DNA from: an uncultured Oscillospiraceae bacterium
GTDB lineage: Bacteria; Bacillota; Clostridia; Oscillospirales; Oscillospiraceae
Direction: 5' to 3'
Assembly: GCA_934661715.1 (NCBI GenBank)
Contig: CAKUJL010000063.1
Span: 1-7,893, forward strand
Length of the DNA: 7,893 nucleotides
Part shown: positions 6,674 to 7,893 of the stretch, in pieces
Layout: each line of letters begins with the position of its first letter
Numbering within the stretch: the stretch's first letter is position 1
The notes under the pieces: model-generated
The model's database searches: none
Told to the model about the DNA's origin: nothing
The model's input: the letters and a program-made list of their open reading frames with translations, nothing else
Program-made: the position numbers and the translations under genes

Positions 6674-7362
6674 TTGAATACCTCCCGGAATAATTGGTCA
6701 ATGGATTTTCCCTGCTGCTCGCGGATGCGCTCACACGAGTCATGGAGCGCGATCTGTCCGCGGCTCAAAAAGACGACCTCGTCGAGCACCTGCTCCACGT
6801 CGCCGATCAGATGCGTGCTGATGACGACCGCGGCGTCGGGGTTGTAGTTTGTGAGAATGGTGTGGAGAATGTAGTCGCGCGTGGCGGGGTCGACGCCTCC
6901 GATGGGCTCGTCGAGCAGATACAGCCTCGCTTTTCGGCTCATGGCCAGAATCAGCTGCACCTTTTCCTTTGTGCCCTTGGACATCTGCTTGAGGACCTGA
7001 TTGGGCGCGATGTGCAGCTGGCCCAGCATCTGCTCGGCCGCCTGCCGGTCAAAGTCCTGATAGAAATCGCAGAAGAAATCGAGCACCTGCGTGACCTTCA
7101 TCCACTCGCTCAGCGCGATGCGCTCGGGAAGATAGGATAAAACCGCGTTTGTTTTGGGAGACGGGGTCTGGCCGTCAATGAGGATTTGCCCCTGCGTGGG
7201 CTGCAAAAGACCCGCAGCCAGCTTGATGAGCGTCGTCTTGCCGCTGCCGTTGGGCCCCAGAAGACCCACGATCCGGCCCGGCTCGATGGCAAGGTCGATA
7301 TGGTCCAGAGCGGTGACGCCGCCGTAGCTTTTCGTTAATTTGTTACATTCCAGAATCGGCAT
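6658..7362 (-). CDS. ABC transporter ATP-binding protein (YtrB/CcmA-like)
   Basis: This 234-residue cytoplasmic ATPase should energise the adjacent permease. It has Walker A GPNGSGKT (36-43), Walker B LYLLDEP (147-153), D-loop GGVD (155-158) and switch STH (182-184). Two sites depart from the textbook: the Q-loop position reads SYLPE (76-80), and the signature is MSKGT (127-131) instead of LSGGQ. Such variants are normal in this branch of ABC-2 exporter ATPases, so I expect it to be active. The start is the ATG at 7362, with AGGAGGA (7377-7371) 8 bases upstream. A GTG at 7386 would place that site inside the gene. The first 20 bases overlap the regulator gene, and the last 16 overlap the permease gene. 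Confidence 0.93.
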   Translation of the reverse strand: MPILECNKLTKSYGGVTALDHIDLAIEPGRIVGLLGPNGSGKTTLIKLAAGLLQPTQGQILIDGQTPSPKTNAVLSYLPERIALSEWMKVTQVLDFFCDFYQDFDRQAAEQMLGQLHIAPNQVLKQMSKGTKEKVQLILAMSRKARLYLLDEPIGGVDPATRDYILHTILTNYNPDAAVVISTHLIGDVEQVLDEVVFLSRGQIALHDSCERIREQQGKSIDQLFREVFKCWEN

Positions 7363-7738
7363 TTGATTCTTCCTCCTGACTTTCACTAAAAGATTGCAGC
7401 AGAACGATGACGTCTCCGACGCTGTAGCCGAGCGACTGCATGTTCGCTAAAAACTCGGCGACCTGCGTCCGGGCGAGCTCCGCCTGCGCGGCATGGATAT
7501 CTTCTTCTTTTTCGGTGACATATTTCCCGGTTGCCCGCTGGGTGTAGATGAGCCCTTCGCGCTCCAGCTCGGAAAACGCCCGCTGGACGGTGTTCGGGTT
7601 GATGCCGGCCTCGGCGGCAAGCTCACGCACCGAGGGGAGCTTTTCACCCGGAAGATACCGACCCGTGACGATGCGCCGCTTGAGCGTGTCCATGAGCTGG
7701 GCGTAGATGGGCAGGTGGTCTTGAAATTCCCAGGACAT
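7343..7738 (-). CDS. GntR-family transcriptional regulator, YtrA subfamily
   Basis: This 131-residue repressor has an N-terminal winged helix-turn-helix (about 8-75) with PIYAQLMDTLKRRI, PGEKLPSVRELAAEAGINPN and NTVQRAFSELEREGLIY, ending in a GKYVT wing. The short C-terminal part (about 80-118) is a helical dimer region and has no effector-binding FCD or UTRA domain, which marks the YtrA subfamily. These proteins usually repress their own ABC-transporter operon and respond to cell-envelope stress or small ligands. Here the two ABC genes follow directly with overlaps. A long perfect inverted repeat covers the promoter, supporting autoregulation. AGGAGG (7750-7745) lies 6 bases before the ATG. 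Family assignment is firm; the inducer is unknown. Confidence 0.93.
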   Translation of the reverse strand: MSWEFQDHLPIYAQLMDTLKRRIVTGRYLPGEKLPSVRELAAEAGINPNTVQRAFSELEREGLIYTQRATGKYVTEKEEDIHAAQAELARTQVAEFLANMQSLGYSVGDVIVLLQSFSESQEEESNADSGM

Positions 7739-7748
7739 AACGTACCTC

Positions 7749-7786
7749 CTGTGTTACTGTATTACGTTGATAATACAGTAACACAG
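7749..7786. promoter_or_regulatory. Perfect inverted-repeat operator for the GntR regulator
   Basis: CTGTGTTACTGTATTA (7749-7764) and its exact complement (7771-7786) flank a 6-base spacer. The right arm contains the -10 hexamer of the regulator's promoter, and the left arm touches the ribosome site. The predicted transcript starts inside the spacer region, so the repeat cannot form an RNA hairpin and is best explained as a DNA-binding site for the dimeric repressor. Confidence 0.85.
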
Positions 7787-7803
7787 CGACACAGTTTTGT
7801 CAA
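7775..7803 (-). promoter_or_regulatory. Promoter of the gntR-ABC operon
   Basis: On the minus strand a perfect TTGACA (7803-7798) is followed after exactly 17 bases by TACTGT (7780-7775), a weak -10 that lies within the operator's right arm. Repressor bound to the operator would block polymerase. The leader would be about 30 bases. Confidence 0.7.
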
Positions 7804-7846
7804 GCGTTTTTCGCGGCTTTGGAAAAATTATTTTCGTCCCGCGCAG

Positions 7847-7893
7847 TGGCGAAGCGGCTTCGGATATGGTATACTGATAAATGAAAAGGGAAG
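7847..7893 (+). promoter_or_regulatory. Rightward promoter and ribosome site for a gene beyond the window
   Basis: An extended -10, TGGTATACT (TATACT at 7870-7875), has a weak -35 (TGGCGA, 7847-7852) at 17 bases. AAAGGGAAG at 7885-7893 looks like a ribosome binding site whose start codon lies past the right edge. An ATG at 7881 falls almost on the predicted transcript start and would need leaderless translation, so it is less likely. This gene would be divergent from the gntR operon. Confidence 0.6.

Noticed and set aside
7363..7386. GTG start of the ABC ATPase eight codons upstream
   Set aside because: The AGGAGGA site at 7377-7371 would fall inside the gene. The ATG at 7362 begins the usual ATPase N-terminus.

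Overview
The window looks like chromosomal DNA of a gut-type Clostridia bacterium, probably of the Oscillospiraceae/Ruminococcaceae kind. This is inferred from the GC-rich metabolic genes, strong AGGAGG-type ribosome binding sites, a Gram-positive secreted repeat protein, a YtrA-type GntR regulator with an ABC transporter, and an iron-sulfur aldo/keto reductase typical of anaerobes. No rRNA, tRNA, CRISPR array or integrase gene was seen.

Layout, left to right. (1) 1-1697, minus strand: the first 565 codons of a large secreted surface protein whose C-terminus lies beyond the left edge. It has a signal peptide, a Gly/Pro/Asn-rich linker, an unassigned region, an InlB-type repeat, a Cna-B-like domain and the start of another beta-type domain. 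A long open frame on the opposite strand is only its shadow. (2) 1698-1882: a divergent intergenic region with candidate promoters both ways and a small perfect palindrome. (3) 1883-5648, plus strand: an 8-oxoguanine deaminase-like amidohydrolase, an aldo/keto reductase fused to two 4Fe-4S motifs, and a PepT-type tripeptidase. The reductase has its own promoter and is tightly followed by pepT. (4) 5649-5866: the convergent gap, holding a 104-bp element made of two inverted GTAG-plus-hairpin units, an imperfect direct repeat of the pepT 3' end, and a strong two-way terminator. (5) 5867-7738, minus strand: an overlapping three-gene operon of GntR/YtrA-type repressor, ABC ATPase and six-helix ABC-2 permease. 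A perfect 16-bp-arm inverted repeat lies over its promoter. (6) 7787-7893: a promoter pointing right towards a gene outside the window.

Functionally, the plus-strand genes suggest scavenging and housekeeping: deamination of an oxidised or related purine, redox conversion of a carbonyl compound, and peptide turnover. The minus-strand operon is a self-regulated small-molecule or peptide export/stress module. The gene families are ordinary. The points most worth checking are the REP-doublet-like element behind pepT, the 16-bp-arm operator, and the truncated surface protein with its different base composition.
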